Source: Pyrenochaeta sp. MPI-SDFR-AT-0127
Lineage: Eukaryota; Ascomycota; Dothideomycetes; Pleosporales; Cucurbitariaceae
Direction of reading: 5' to 3'
Assembly: GCA_020747015.1 (NCBI GenBank)
Contig: JAGTJM010000024.1
Span: forward strand, 434,001 to 498,000
Length of the DNA stretch: 64,000 nt
Position 1 is the stretch's first letter, and the number at the start of each line of letters is the position of its first letter. The notes beneath the pieces were generated by a model. That model ran no database searches, was not told the DNA's origin, and saw nothing but the letters and a program-made list of their open reading frames with translations. The position numbers and the translations under genes are program-made. Shown piece after piece: positions 31,834 through 41,874 of the stretch.

Positions 31834-33345
31834 TCAAGTAAGTGCATCCGTAAAATACGAAAGAACGAGCTCCTCAAACACAACGCCTTGTTCAACTTTA
31901 TTCATCTTCACCAAGTTCACATTATCTCCAAATCCACTAGGATTGTCCAGGCCTTTCAAGCAAGCAACCACGAGGCGGCTGTATCCGCGTCCCATCTTTT
32001 GTGGAAGTTTCTCCTGTGCTAATTCCAACAGGATATTTTTCACATCTGTGGGACGACTTATCTTAGCCCTTAACGCAGCTTCCGGATCGCTTTGATCATC
32101 TACTTTGGCAGCGGACCGGAAGAGCTCACTGACCTGGGGCTGGTCATTGTCAGGGGATATTTTCACCAAAACATCCCAGAGTCCGATCTCAAGGAGGCAA
32201 GCGCCTAAACTGTAGATATCATGGCCCACATTGTAACGTTCCTGTATATGGTCGCCTTGCCTTCCAGGATGCCGGTATATGTCCTCGGTCCACTGGATGC
32301 CTCCGCTCTTCATTGTCGGGCCCGATACTTCTCGCAGTAGACGCCAGTTGGTAAGGTACACATCGTCGAATAGTTTTGGAGCTTCGTCCGCTTTTTCAAC
32401 GGGCTGCAGGATCATGATCGTGTTCGGTCGGATGTTTTTATGGACCAAACCCGCTGCATGAACCCTCAATACTGCTTCACACAGCCTACGTGCAAGACGA
32501 AATCTGTCATCAAGTGCAATGCTTGGCACGCCATTATCTTTTGCAATGATTGATTGAAGCATCGTAGGATTCTCAGTCTCCTTAGGTAGTGAAAAGATGA
32601 GCTCAGGCGCTGGAGACATTCGGTAGCCAAGGCAAGGCAGTATGCCTTTTGAGAGTGTATTAGGCGACCTCAGGCGATAATGGAGGAAGCCTGCGATTTC
32701 TTTGAGCTCTTCTTCCAACATCGGAACATTGTTATTACTTCGCTCGAGGATAACGGTGGTCTCTTGATACGGTCCTTCGAAAGGGTCGTCTCTGTAGTCA
32801 CCTGAAGTAACAAACAAATTGTTGGTGGATGGTACCACTTCATATTCAGCGCTTTCGTACCGTGCAAATCTCTTGGTTGTTAGGAGAAGCTGTGAAGGTA
32901 CCCTTCTAGTCTTTATGTCGTTGATAGTGAGTAGTTCAGTGAGGTTTTGTTTATCGTTTTGGAGAGCTTTGTTCAATTCCTTTGCCCTTCTTTCCCCAGA
33001 GATCGAAAACCAAAACCGCCCGCCTGGATGCTCTGGATCTTGGTTCTCCATGAAGGTCTTCGTCAGTTCGGTATAAGCTTTTAATTTCAGGATATGCAGC
33101 TTCAAGGAAATTTTCATGCCAGGATCGCAGCCTTCCTCTGAGTAAAAGCTGTTAGCAGCCATGAGCATATCATGGAACTCTCCCTGAGTCAGACTGTATC
33201 CAAACTGGCCAAGCTTTTTCCATACTCCTTTCGCATCCTTAAAAGTTTGAATTCGGTCCCAGATCCATTGTCCATATTTGACCAGGAGATCGATGACCCC
33301 CGGCAAGGCAAATGCGAGCCCTGCAACACCAACAGCGCTTTCCAT
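31834..33345 (-). CDS. HeLo-like N-terminal domain fused to a pseudokinase (MLKL-like plan)
   Basis: Single exon, 503 aa, starting MESAVGVAGLAFALPGVIDL. Residues 1-150 are helical: a hydrophobic first helix, a Trp/Phe-rich second helix (YGQWIWDRIQTFKDAKGVW) and long amphipathic helices (MKISLKLHILKLKAYTELTK; KELNKALQNDKQNLTELL). This is the character of fungal HeLo/HeLo-like domains, although it is divergent. Residues about 170-480 are kinase-fold: YVxHRL-like FLHYRLRSPNTL, LARRLCEAVLRVHAAGLVHK, HDIYSLGACLLEIGLW. The catalytic loop is HKNIRPNTI at 302-310, so the HRD Asp is Asn and the magnesium-binding Asn is Thr. The DFG position reads LTN (331-333), and VAIK appears to be TVILE (196-200). 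Catalysis should be absent. It is head-to-head with the active kinase at 33999. HeLo-type domains are known membrane-targeting cell-death effectors, so an effector role is plausible but inferred. Confidence 0.78.
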   Translation of the reverse strand: MESAVGVAGLAFALPGVIDLLVKYGQWIWDRIQTFKDAKGVWKKLGQFGYSLTQGEFHDMLMAANSFYSEEGCDPGMKISLKLHILKLKAYTELTKTFMENQDPEHPGGRFWFSISGERRAKELNKALQNDKQNLTELLTINDIKTRRVPSQLLLTTKRFARYESAEYEVVPSTNNLFVTSGDYRDDPFEGPYQETTVILERSNNNVPMLEEELKEIAGFLHYRLRSPNTLSKGILPCLGYRMSPAPELIFSLPKETENPTMLQSIIAKDNGVPSIALDDRFRLARRLCEAVLRVHAAGLVHKNIRPNTIMILQPVEKADEAPKLFDDVYLTNWRLLREVSGPTMKSGGIQWTEDIYRHPGRQGDHIQERYNVGHDIYSLGACLLEIGLWDVLVKISPDNDQPQVSELFRSAAKVDDQSDPEAALRAKISRPTDVKNILLELAQEKLPQKMGRGYSRLVVACLKGLDNPSGFGDNVNLVKMNKVEQGVVFEELVLSYFTDALT

Positions 33346-33998
33346 CGTGGAACGAATTGAGTGGTAGCGAAAAACCCGACCTCGCGGCTTTTTCTCTACT
33401 GCGGTCGGGTGGATAGTGCTTGAGGTTGGCTAATAGCTGGTGTGCAAGTAAGTGCAAGATGAAGCAATTGATATTCGAAGAAGAAATGGTCACTTTAGAA
33501 GAAGGCTGCCTATGAATGCATTGTTAAGGATGCCTGGGACAGTATTTCCGGTCAACAGGCGGGGCTCATTGGTGGCGTTGAAGTGCATCCAAGACTTCAG
33601 GCCAGCGGGACACGGGCATCGCCTCCACAGCTTCGATCGAGACATGCTGCCTGGAGGAGGGGTGGTGGTTCCCCAATCACAGACGTTCTAACAAATGTGG
33701 TGGCGTACTACTACGGAGCTTCATGTGTGTGAATATGCATAGTTGCAAATAGATTGAGCGATGAGAACACCAATGATTGGCACATGCGCTGACCATAACG
33801 CACAGTAAGCCATCAACATATTCACAATCGAAGCAGGTATTTTCGAGACTCTTCTGAAAGCCTCAGCCTCAGTGTCTACATGAAGCTAAGGCTGCTGCGC
33901 CGCCGATGAAAGGTGCATTTGAATTTTGTGTGCCCCTCTTCAGCCTTCTGCATCCTTAGAAGAAAACCAGAACCTACCAAGTCAACAAATTTACCTGC
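33346..33998. promoter_or_regulatory. Bidirectional promoter region between pseudokinase and kinase genes
   Basis: The only DNA separating the start codons of the divergent HeLo-like/pseudokinase (33345, minus) and NIMA-like kinase (33999, plus) genes. I see no supported frame. A shared promoter is inferred from the layout. Confidence 0.4.
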
Positions 33999-36453
33999 AT
34001 GGAGCAAGAAGAATACGAGGAAGTCACAAACGGCCTTGTGATGAGAGGTGGCTTTGGGGCCGTGCGCCCTGTCAAAAGGAAATTGGATGGGAAGGTTTGT
34101 CGTTCCCGCGACTGGAGCCTCAGGTGTCGTTCTGCTCATGCCCAGTTTATAGGTACTGGCTTGCAAACACATTGCCTTTGATCGAAGCAGATACAGGACA
34201 CAGCTTGATTTCAAGGAACGCGTAGAGAAGGAGATCAACTTGTTGAAGTACCTGGACCACCCTAACATTGTGCGCTATTACGACAAGCAGTTAGTGGCAG
34301 GTGGTCAAGCCTTTAAGATATACACGGAGTGGTTACAGGATCAAAATCTAGATTCGTACATTTCTACCCAATATAGGTAATTGTTAAATCGAAATTAGAA
34401 GACCTTACTATGCTGAATCTTTCGGCAGCAAACCAGATTGGCCATCGGAAAAGGAAACATGGAGCCTCACCTGCCAACTTTCCGCAGCTTTAGCATATTG
34501 CCACAAAGGTCTCATTCGGGACAAGGCCTCTTTGAACCGGGCCTCTAGGATATTTAATCAAAGACCCTGGAATCTAGTACTCCACAGAGATGTCAAGCCA
34601 GATAACGGTAAGCCAACATCCCTCAAATCAGATTCTGTCAGCTAATTTTTTCTAAGTCCTTGTACAATGTAAAGCGTCTGGTCAAGTAGTATTCAAACTC
34701 TGCGACTTTGGGCTTAGTATCATACCCTGTGAGACGGAGCAACTCTCATTCGGTGGGACAAATCTCTACATTGCACCGGTTAGAGTCTCTGGCCTACGTC
34801 ACTTGAAATCACTAATGCCATTCTAGGAGGTAACAAGAGATGATCCTCAGTGGAGCGATAAGGCGGACATTTTCGCGCTTGGATGTGAGAGCTAGCAACG
34901 AAGCGAATTCCGCACTCATAGCTGATTCAGTTTCTAGGCACATTGTTTTATTTTTACAAACGTGATGCTCCTTGGAGATACCAACTCACATTGACATCCT
35001 CTGTGTCCATGCCAGTCTTGCCCAAGCATGCCGGTCAGGATATTAAGGACTTGATTTATGCATGCATTAGCACAGACGCAAAGAATCGCCCAGACGCCGA
35101 GCAAATATTCATGAAAGCACTTGAGAATCTTGAAGAAGAAGATCGCTCTTTGGCATCCGTTGAGACATCTCACACAATGTCGGATATAGGGCCGCAAAGC
35201 CTAAGTTTGCGAAACCCGGATTCGTTATCGAAATCTACACCCGTTAGACCATCTTCTCCATTAGCTCAAGCTGATAAACCTAGTGATGGCTCAAGGTTTA
35301 CTGCAGCGTTGACTCGGACTCAGCATCAGATAGGAGTTGAACCCCCTACAATTTCTCATTCTGTTCCGCCAGCCGACAATGCGCCTCCAAGGCGAGCTGC
35401 TGACAGCTTCTTCAAAATCGACCCCGCAAGTGTACTCTCCGAATCAGCTCCAGTTTCTGGTAGCTCAACCCCGCCTAGGGTTCCGAAAATGAATGACAAG
35501 ACAGAGACACAGTCAACGTGGGCGAGGTTGAAGAGCTCAATTGGTCGAAAACGCAGCGGTAAAGCCTCCATAGACACAAAAGGCCGGTATGCGAAGGACA
35601 GCAGTGTAGCTGAGTCAATTCAATCAACACCCGATTCAGAACCGCATAGTCGTACGAAGGCTCCTACAAGTTTTGCATCAACATCTTCCTCAAGAATTGG
35701 CGAATCAGTTTCAAAGGACTTTGGCCGTGGGAACTCTGATGAAGAGATTGGAAGTTTGATTGGAAGTTTGGCTGTGGATTACCATCGCTACCCTCCTCTG
35801 GATATGTTTCACGATTCCAGGCCCATAAAAAAGAATGTCTATGCGATTCACCTTGGTGAAGACATGAAATTTTCCCATTCGCATTTCGATACCGGTCCAC
35901 CAAGTAAAAGACTCCTAACCGACAGGCTTTTGTCAACTTCCAGCAAGGCAGGCTCCAGTGGGACAGAAGTTTCCGTCGAGGTTGAACTTGACCGAGCCCG
36001 AGAGTTTCAGCTTGAAAATTTTGAAGAGTACTTCGACGAATTGATGGAAGATTATGCGCCACTGATATGGGTGCGCCGGAAGAAGCTGCAGAACAGGCGC
36101 GTCTTTCTCGTTGTGGGATATATTGTTTACACCAACACTCGGGTTCGTGAAGCCGGTGGGAGAACTGGTGCTGCAGGAATCTCTACCTCTGCATCCGCGC
36201 AAGTAGTAGGCGTACCTGTGTCTGTAGGCTCCATTAGCGGGGAAGCCTCCACAGGTGAGTACAATGGACACTTGAAAGAACGTCCAATGCACTGACACCA
36301 CTGCTAGCCAAGCAATATGACAAGAGGGGAGATCAGACACAAGCTGTGTATGCACGAGAAATCCTACCTGGTAAAGGTGGGGATGAGTTTTCCCTGGGCG
36401 AAATTGAAATAGCTTACTTTTGGGGGCCTAGGGTTCATCCTTTGAGTGCTTGA
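33999..36453 (+). CDS. Active NIMA-like Ser/Thr kinase with novel C-terminal domain
   Basis: Seven exons: 33999-34094, 34153-34376, 34429-34607, 34657-34778, 34827-34884, 34938-36254, 36308-36453; 713 aa; introns of 48-58 bases in exact phase. The kinase domain is complete: glycine loop MRGGFGAVR (15-23), VAIK equivalent LACK with Lys37 (created across intron 1), HPNIVRYYDK, catalytic loop HRDVKPDN (159-166), DFG (183-185), APE (206-208), DIFALGC. HPNIVRYY and the insert-bearing catalytic region resemble NIMA/NEK kinases. After about residue 310 comes a disordered Ser/Pro linker, then from about 480 an ordered domain rich in beta strands: KKNVYAIHLGEDMKFS, LIWVRRKKLQNRRVFLVVGY, a Ser/Gly/Ala turn-rich loop (GAAGISTSASAQVVGVPVSV) and a last exon ending EIEIAYFWGPRVHPLSA. 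I cannot place this domain. Exon 7 is required; without it the frame ends soon after the donor. Confidence 0.85.
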
Positions 36454-37519
36454 TTATGGTCACTTTCAACATCTTACCAGCCGCTCTGAACAATTAACAA
36501 CTGCATTTCACTCCCATATATAAGCATAAAATATTATCTTCCTTCTCTCCCTCTCAAGAGTATAAATCTTATTCTAAGGTATTTATAGAATAGTAAGTAC
36601 TATTGTGTAAGTTGTATTCTAAAACCTACTTGCTAGTCCGTAACGCTGACCATTATATACAGATAGGATGAGAAGCTTCGACAAGATTTTCCAATAACGG
36701 AAGACTGTTCAAGAGCAGCGTGGAAGGCCTTAAAGTGTCTCGTATCAACTCATAGTCTGTCTCAACGCCACTGAGGCTGCAAATTACATACGTGTCAAGC
36801 TAGAAAGACAACCCTCCAGCACCATCTGACACTGATTCACGGAATTGGATCGATAAACACTCAAGCAAACTACCTTTGAGAGGCTTGGCACACATGGCTT
36901 CCTTCCCTACAAAGATTTACCGTGTCCGGCCTCCAGGTTGGAGGATGTACAGTTACAGAGTGAATAAGGCATCATCCATTCGTCTGCTGCAATATCATTA
37001 TGGCTTGCTTGTTCGGCAAGAAGAAGCAGGCAAAAAGTATCCGTGGTGCACACTGACGGTTAATGCGCTTCACCAGGCCCCCTCCAGATGCATATAGTCA
37101 CCATGAAGCTCTTTCAGATAGGAATTATTGAAGATACTCGGTCTGGCTGATCCTCCTTTACGCTAGAGACACTGTTGGGTGCCTTGAAATTATCTCTTTT
37201 CAGTACAAGCATGTTGAAACTCAACTAGCAAAGCAATATGATATGCCTTAGACATCATTCCCAGAGGAGCCAACACGGAGCCAAGAGGGGTCAAAACGTA
37301 AATTTATAGTGAAAGTGATTCCTACACAGTATTACCGTATTGAAACAACATTGTACGATTTGTTAAGTCGTGAGCTATTGTGTTCTAATCTATACTCTCA
37401 AGGTTAAAAACATCCCTTCGCCTGTTACAACTTGAAGAGTGATCTGCCAAATTTCAATACCATTGCATCGTTCAGCGATGCAATACTGAAGCCCTCCAAC
37501 GTCCCAGCTGTGAGGCAGG
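36454..37519. other. Intergenic region, A/T-rich in part
   Basis: No supported gene. Bases about 36480-36660 are A/T-rich with imperfect inverted motifs around TTATTCTA / TAGAATAG, of the sort left by decayed transposable elements. No element can be named. Confidence 0.4.
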
Positions 37520-39101
37520 CTATACCTTCGTCTCCCGTGCAACAGCTTCTGTGCGTGATGGAGCTGCGTCCTTATCGAGCACACCATCAGAGCTTCCATT
37601 GTTGCCAATCTGATTCTCAGCGTCGTTCACGTGCGCATGCCCAATTCCGATGTCAGTTGTTGAAAACTTGTCGGCCACGTTCCGGTAAGCCGGAACAAAG
37701 TTGACACAGAAGGTATATGTCCAAGCAGCGATGAAAAATATCAAGGGAACAATCATGGCAAACGCTGTCGGTGCGTTACCGGTGTCGTGGTTGACGTCAC
37801 CTCGGGAGTCCGCAGCAACAAAGAGCAGTGGTGGAACCACGGCACCTCCAGCGACACCTGCGACAATGAAGCCAGAGCCGCGCTTCGAGTACTTGCCCAG
37901 TCCACGCATTCCTAGCGCAACAATTGTCGGGAAAATAATCGATTCGAAGAAGAGAACAATGTATAGCATGCTCATACCCGTATTGCCTCGCTCGGTAATG
38001 GACGGTATTATGAATATGATGCACATCGTCATGAAGACAAAGAATACCCAGCGCGGCTTGACAAACTTCATTATAGCACTACCGGCGAAGCGACCAAGGG
38101 TAAATGCGCCTTGTGCACCAGCGAGAAATCGAGCAGCGTCAGCAGAGGATGTGGGACCGGTGGGTGTCATGCGCGTCTCCGTGACATAATTGATGAAGGC
38201 TCCAGCTATAGCAACTTGCGCTCCAGTATAGCAAAATTGCGCAAAAGTGGCGTGAAATAGGCGGTATTGCTTGCGGAATGGCTTGACGTCGGAACCTGCA
38301 TGTGTGCTCTCAGCCTGGAAGGCCATGTCGGCGTCTGCTCATCAGTTAGTATATTCATTGAAGTTACAGGTGCCAGAAACATGCCTGTGATTTCGGGAAT
38401 TGGCGAGAAATAATACACGACCGCCAAAGCAAAGACAAAGCATGCAATGGCAAGGTATGTCCATTGCACATTCTTTAATGCGTTTTCATCGTATCCCGTG
38501 TTTTTGAAGAATACATATGAGCCCAGTACAGGAGCAACGACCGTTCCAATACCATTGAAGGCTTGCGCGATGTTGATCCTCAACTCCGAGTACTTTGGAG
38601 GTCCGCAAACCGCGAGGTATGGATTTGCAGCGGTCTCAAGCGAGCCGAGCCCATTACCAATGACGAAGATGGCTGCGCAAAATCCGCCAAACGAGCGATA
38701 CACAAGGCATGGCCAAGCAATCAGAGATCCAACTCCGTACAGGAAGAGGCCCCAGATAAAAACGGCTTTATAGCCCCAATGTCGCAGGAGCCAATTGGCA
38801 TGGCCAAGCGAAGCGAGGGGGTAGGCGCCAAAGTATGCTGCTTGAAGACCAGAGGAGCGAGCGCGGGTAATACCAAGCGTTTCTTGAAAGTGCTTATTCA
38901 GCGTGTCGATGAGGCCATACGAGAAGCCCTGGGCACAGTGAGTGAGGAGCTTGTTCGAATGAGATGTTTGTAGCATACCCAGAGAAAGAAAAGAATGGTG
39001 ACAAGGCACAGTGGATAGATGGATTCGCGCAATGTAAGCTCTGCTGCATGCGTGCGCTTGTCGTCGCGATTGCGCAGTGTGGGCTTCTTAAAGAACCCCA
39101 T
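37520..39101 (-). CDS. MFS transporter, fucose permease / FucP-like (FHS family)
   Basis: Minus-strand exons 39101-38979, 38928-38385 and 38334-37520, 493 aa, 12 predicted membrane segments. N-terminal family signature: LRESIYPLCLVTILFFLWGFSYGLIDTLNKHFQ, the end of which forms across intron 1. Others are LQAAYFGAYPLASLGHANWL, YGVGSLIAWPCL, NGLGSLETAANPYLAVCGPP and RINIAQAFNGIGTVVAPVLG, all characteristic of the FucP/GluP branch of the major facilitator superfamily. The likely role is proton-coupled uptake of L-fucose or a related sugar at the plasma membrane. Intron 2 (50 bases) uses a GC donor (CAG/GCATGT) with an ACTAAC branch site and a GCAG acceptor; splicing it yields EITDADMAFQAE in frame, whereas reading through leads to a stop. 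The cytosolic C-terminus is hydrophilic. Confidence 0.9.
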
Positions 39102-41115
39102 GATGTTGTCGGGTTGCGTTGAGATACTGGGCTATCAATTTGCTTCGTGAAAGTGTCGATGCTGTCGTGCTATGAAGGTGGAAAACATCAAGGTCAAGCA
39201 CCAGGAGCCTTTCGAATTCCAGCAGGCGCAATGGCAAAGTAAAGGTGGTGCGCAGTTCCCCGCTCAAGTACTTTGTCACTCCTGTCATGCGTCAAGTCTC
39301 CCCGAGCCATGTGCATGGCAGCCAGGCTCCAACCCTGCAGCGACAATCTGACAGGCTGGTCTGCACCCACGCCGTTGCAACAAAGACAAATTCTAGCCGC
39401 GTCTGGAAGTTGGGGAAAGACAAAAAGCCGGGGTAAAGTCTGGGGATCAACAAAGCTCGGTGGCATGGCGGGAGTGACGTTGGTGGAACTTTCGCCCCGA
39501 TGCATGTTCGGCAAAGTGGAGACCGACATGTAACGTTGATCAAGCCGGAAGAGGCAGTGATCGACACAAATGTCGTGTTCCAAGACGTGGAATACGCAAT
39601 GCAGTCAGCGAAGTGCTTCGATGTGATTGATATCGCTGCGGAGGGAAATCGAGCCCGAGGCGTTGGTGGCTTGTCGCGATGGCTTTCTTGCCCTGGTGTT
39701 GTTCTCATTGGACTAGCGCCGACGCCGTCAACGCTTGTACCGACCACCATGTGCACAGCATGCGCAAACAAGGAGCAAATTATCCTAACGTAGGCTTGGG
39801 TCGTGTCCTGAGTCAGTGTATTCGCACATCACACGAGGTTCAGAGCGAAGGCAGCCATCCCAGAAATCAGCGATGCTACCTTAAACCAAACCATAATCGC
39901 CAGGCGACGGGCAAAGTATCGGACAAGAGCTCCATAATTATCCTTTTAATAGTTTCATAATGTCCCGGGTCCTGTATTTGCGCTCAATCATGCTTCTAGG
40001 TAGTCCAGAGAGCCCATCCGTTCTTCATATCAAGAGGCGCGCGGAATTGCTGCTTCGGCGGCATTTCTCCGGCCTTACCTCCACAAACGCCTCCACCACA
40101 TGGCCTGGTGCCGGGACCTTGGTTCTGACCAGGATAGGTATTCGATCTCCCCACATTCTAGCTACAGGGCTCCATGTAAGATGCGATGTCATTATGATTA
40201 GGCCAAGTATTGTTCAAAAGTGAATCATGACCGTATCTCCATCGACCGACAAGCGCCTGATGGCTCAAGACGCAAACAGTCGTTCCTTCCCTAGAATACG
40301 TTATGAACAACTTATGTCTTGGAATATCGAATAATTTAATTTACTATTCTATATTTAAATGTCCAGGGTGATCCGAAGGAAAACTTAGATAAAAGTCCGA
40401 GGGTTTTTATCATTGATCCGAAGGATAATTTAGAAAAGATCCGAAGGAAAATTTAAATAAGATCCGTAGGAAAATTAAGATAAGTCCGAGGACTTGAAAA
40501 AGACTTTTATACGAGCATTTTAAAATGATAGAGGAATACTTGACTGATAAAAATTACAGGTGTAGCAACTACGAGCCGACAGCCTATCATGTCGATGGGT
40601 TATTCGAAAGACGTTTGAAACAGTGACGATCCTACGTCTGCCAATTTCCAGCTCCGTCGGGGGTTTATAGTACCGAACCATTCCTTGTTTTGCTGAAGTG
40701 GAGGTTGCGACCAATGAGATTACAACCCTTGCTATAAGCTACAATATGCTTATGAAACAGTGGACAGATGTATACGAATCGTAATTTTTGATGTAGGTTT
40801 TACCATGGGACTGTAGAACCACGAACAAGTCATCGGAAATGGAAATCTAAGAGCATCGACCACGGTTGACCGTCGGTTCAGTCGAACCAGTTCTCGAAGC
40901 CGCAAAGTAATCAACATGATTTTCTCTCTTGAAATACGCTCATATTTGGGTGGTCTCGGGAGTGTTCTAGTGCAAAGGTTTCATCTAAATCTGAGTTTTT
41001 CGATGCGATACTCAGAAACCAGCATCACGGATCCAATCAATACAACTGTGTTCGATACCTTTATTCTAAAACTGACGCATGGTCTCACCGTATCAAGTCT
41101 GGCGCTCAAAACACC
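39102..41115. other. Intergenic region with A/T-rich repeat
   Basis: Two kilobases upstream of the FucP-like gene. Apart from the tandem repeat at 40361-40491 I see only overlapping frames without conserved motifs or coherent splice sites. Bases about 40310-40520 are markedly A/T-rich compared with the flanks. Confidence 0.45.
40361..40491. repeat. A/T-rich tandem repeat, 23-bp period
   Basis: Three regular 23-base copies of a GATCCGAAGGAAAATTTA-type unit start at 40415, 40438 and 40461. A less regular copy lies at 40370, with GTCCGAGG variants at 40395 and 40484 and a related GTCCAGGG at 40361. The array lies in an A/T-rich region with no gene. Confidence 0.8.
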
Positions 41116-41695
41116 ATGGCGCGTAACCCCTTCAAACGCCCCACCTGCGCTCAGCGTCTCTACGACCGTCTCAGCATTGGGCGTAAGATCAATATCCTCA
41201 AAAAAGTCCAAGGCAATTTCGTCGCCGCTGAGGACTATTTTACAACAACAATCCCCAGCTTCTTGCAAGGATGGCCAAATGCGTACAATATGGAACTCAG
41301 AATCATTGTAGCGGTGATCCGGCAGCAACATACCGACATCGTTGTGGATTATGCCAATACACCATCTCTTACGGTCGTTGATGATAACCTCCTGGTGTCT
41401 TGGCACAACCTGATGCAATATATCTACAACTTCCATATAGAAGAGTATGAGGAGTAAGTCAAGGAATCTTAGTGTAACAAATAGCACAGTGTTGATCATG
41501 AGCTAACATAATTCAACTTAAAGTCATAAGCGGGTCAATGACATCGTAGGAGATCTGGAATACCTCAATAAACGACGACTCAGACATGAGACCAGTCGTT
41601 ACTGGAGTATTGTGAGACGCTTAAGAGCTGTTGTCAGGAAACTTACGCTTAGAAAGGGAGGAACGGTGGGCGGCACCCCTGATACGAGAGCGTAG
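41116..41695 (+). CDS. Uncharacterised small two-exon protein
   Basis: Exons 41116-41453 and 41524-41695, 169 aa. The intron (70 bases) has a consensus GTAAGT donor, a GCTAAC branch site and an AAAG acceptor, and its removal keeps the frame open for another 56 codons. The product starts MARNPFKRPTCAQRL, has an aromatic-rich middle (DYFTTTIPSFLQGWPNAYNM; LVSWHNLMQYIYNFHIEEYE) and a very basic C-terminus (NKRRLRHETSRYW; RRLRAVVRKLTLRKGG). I do not recognise a family. An antisense frame of similar length overlaps it but has no splice support. The start could lie further upstream. Confidence 0.45.
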
Positions 41696-41874
41696 GGATA
41701 GCGACAGGTTTGGCTTATGGGTACTCGAATGTTTGTACCCTAGCCATGGCATTAGGTGGTTGTTATGGTCTAATGGAAATCTGTAGGTCATCACGCCTAT
41801 AAAAACAACTTTTTTATAATGTGTAATTCTAATGGCCTTGATACGGCTATATTTAATCAATCAGTGGCACCATT

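Noticed and set aside
35780..36453. Gasdermin-like reading of the kinase C-terminal domain
   Set aside because: Only strand-and-loop character was noticed; no signature residues can be pointed to, so no family name is given.
39194..39793. Frames on both strands upstream of the FucP-like gene
   Set aside because: Mutually overlapping with no coherent intron or homology; more likely promoter sequence.
40981..41499. Minus-strand frame of 172 codons antisense to the small gene at 41116
   Set aside because: No splice sites or conserved motifs; the plus strand has a consensus intron joining two coherent exons.
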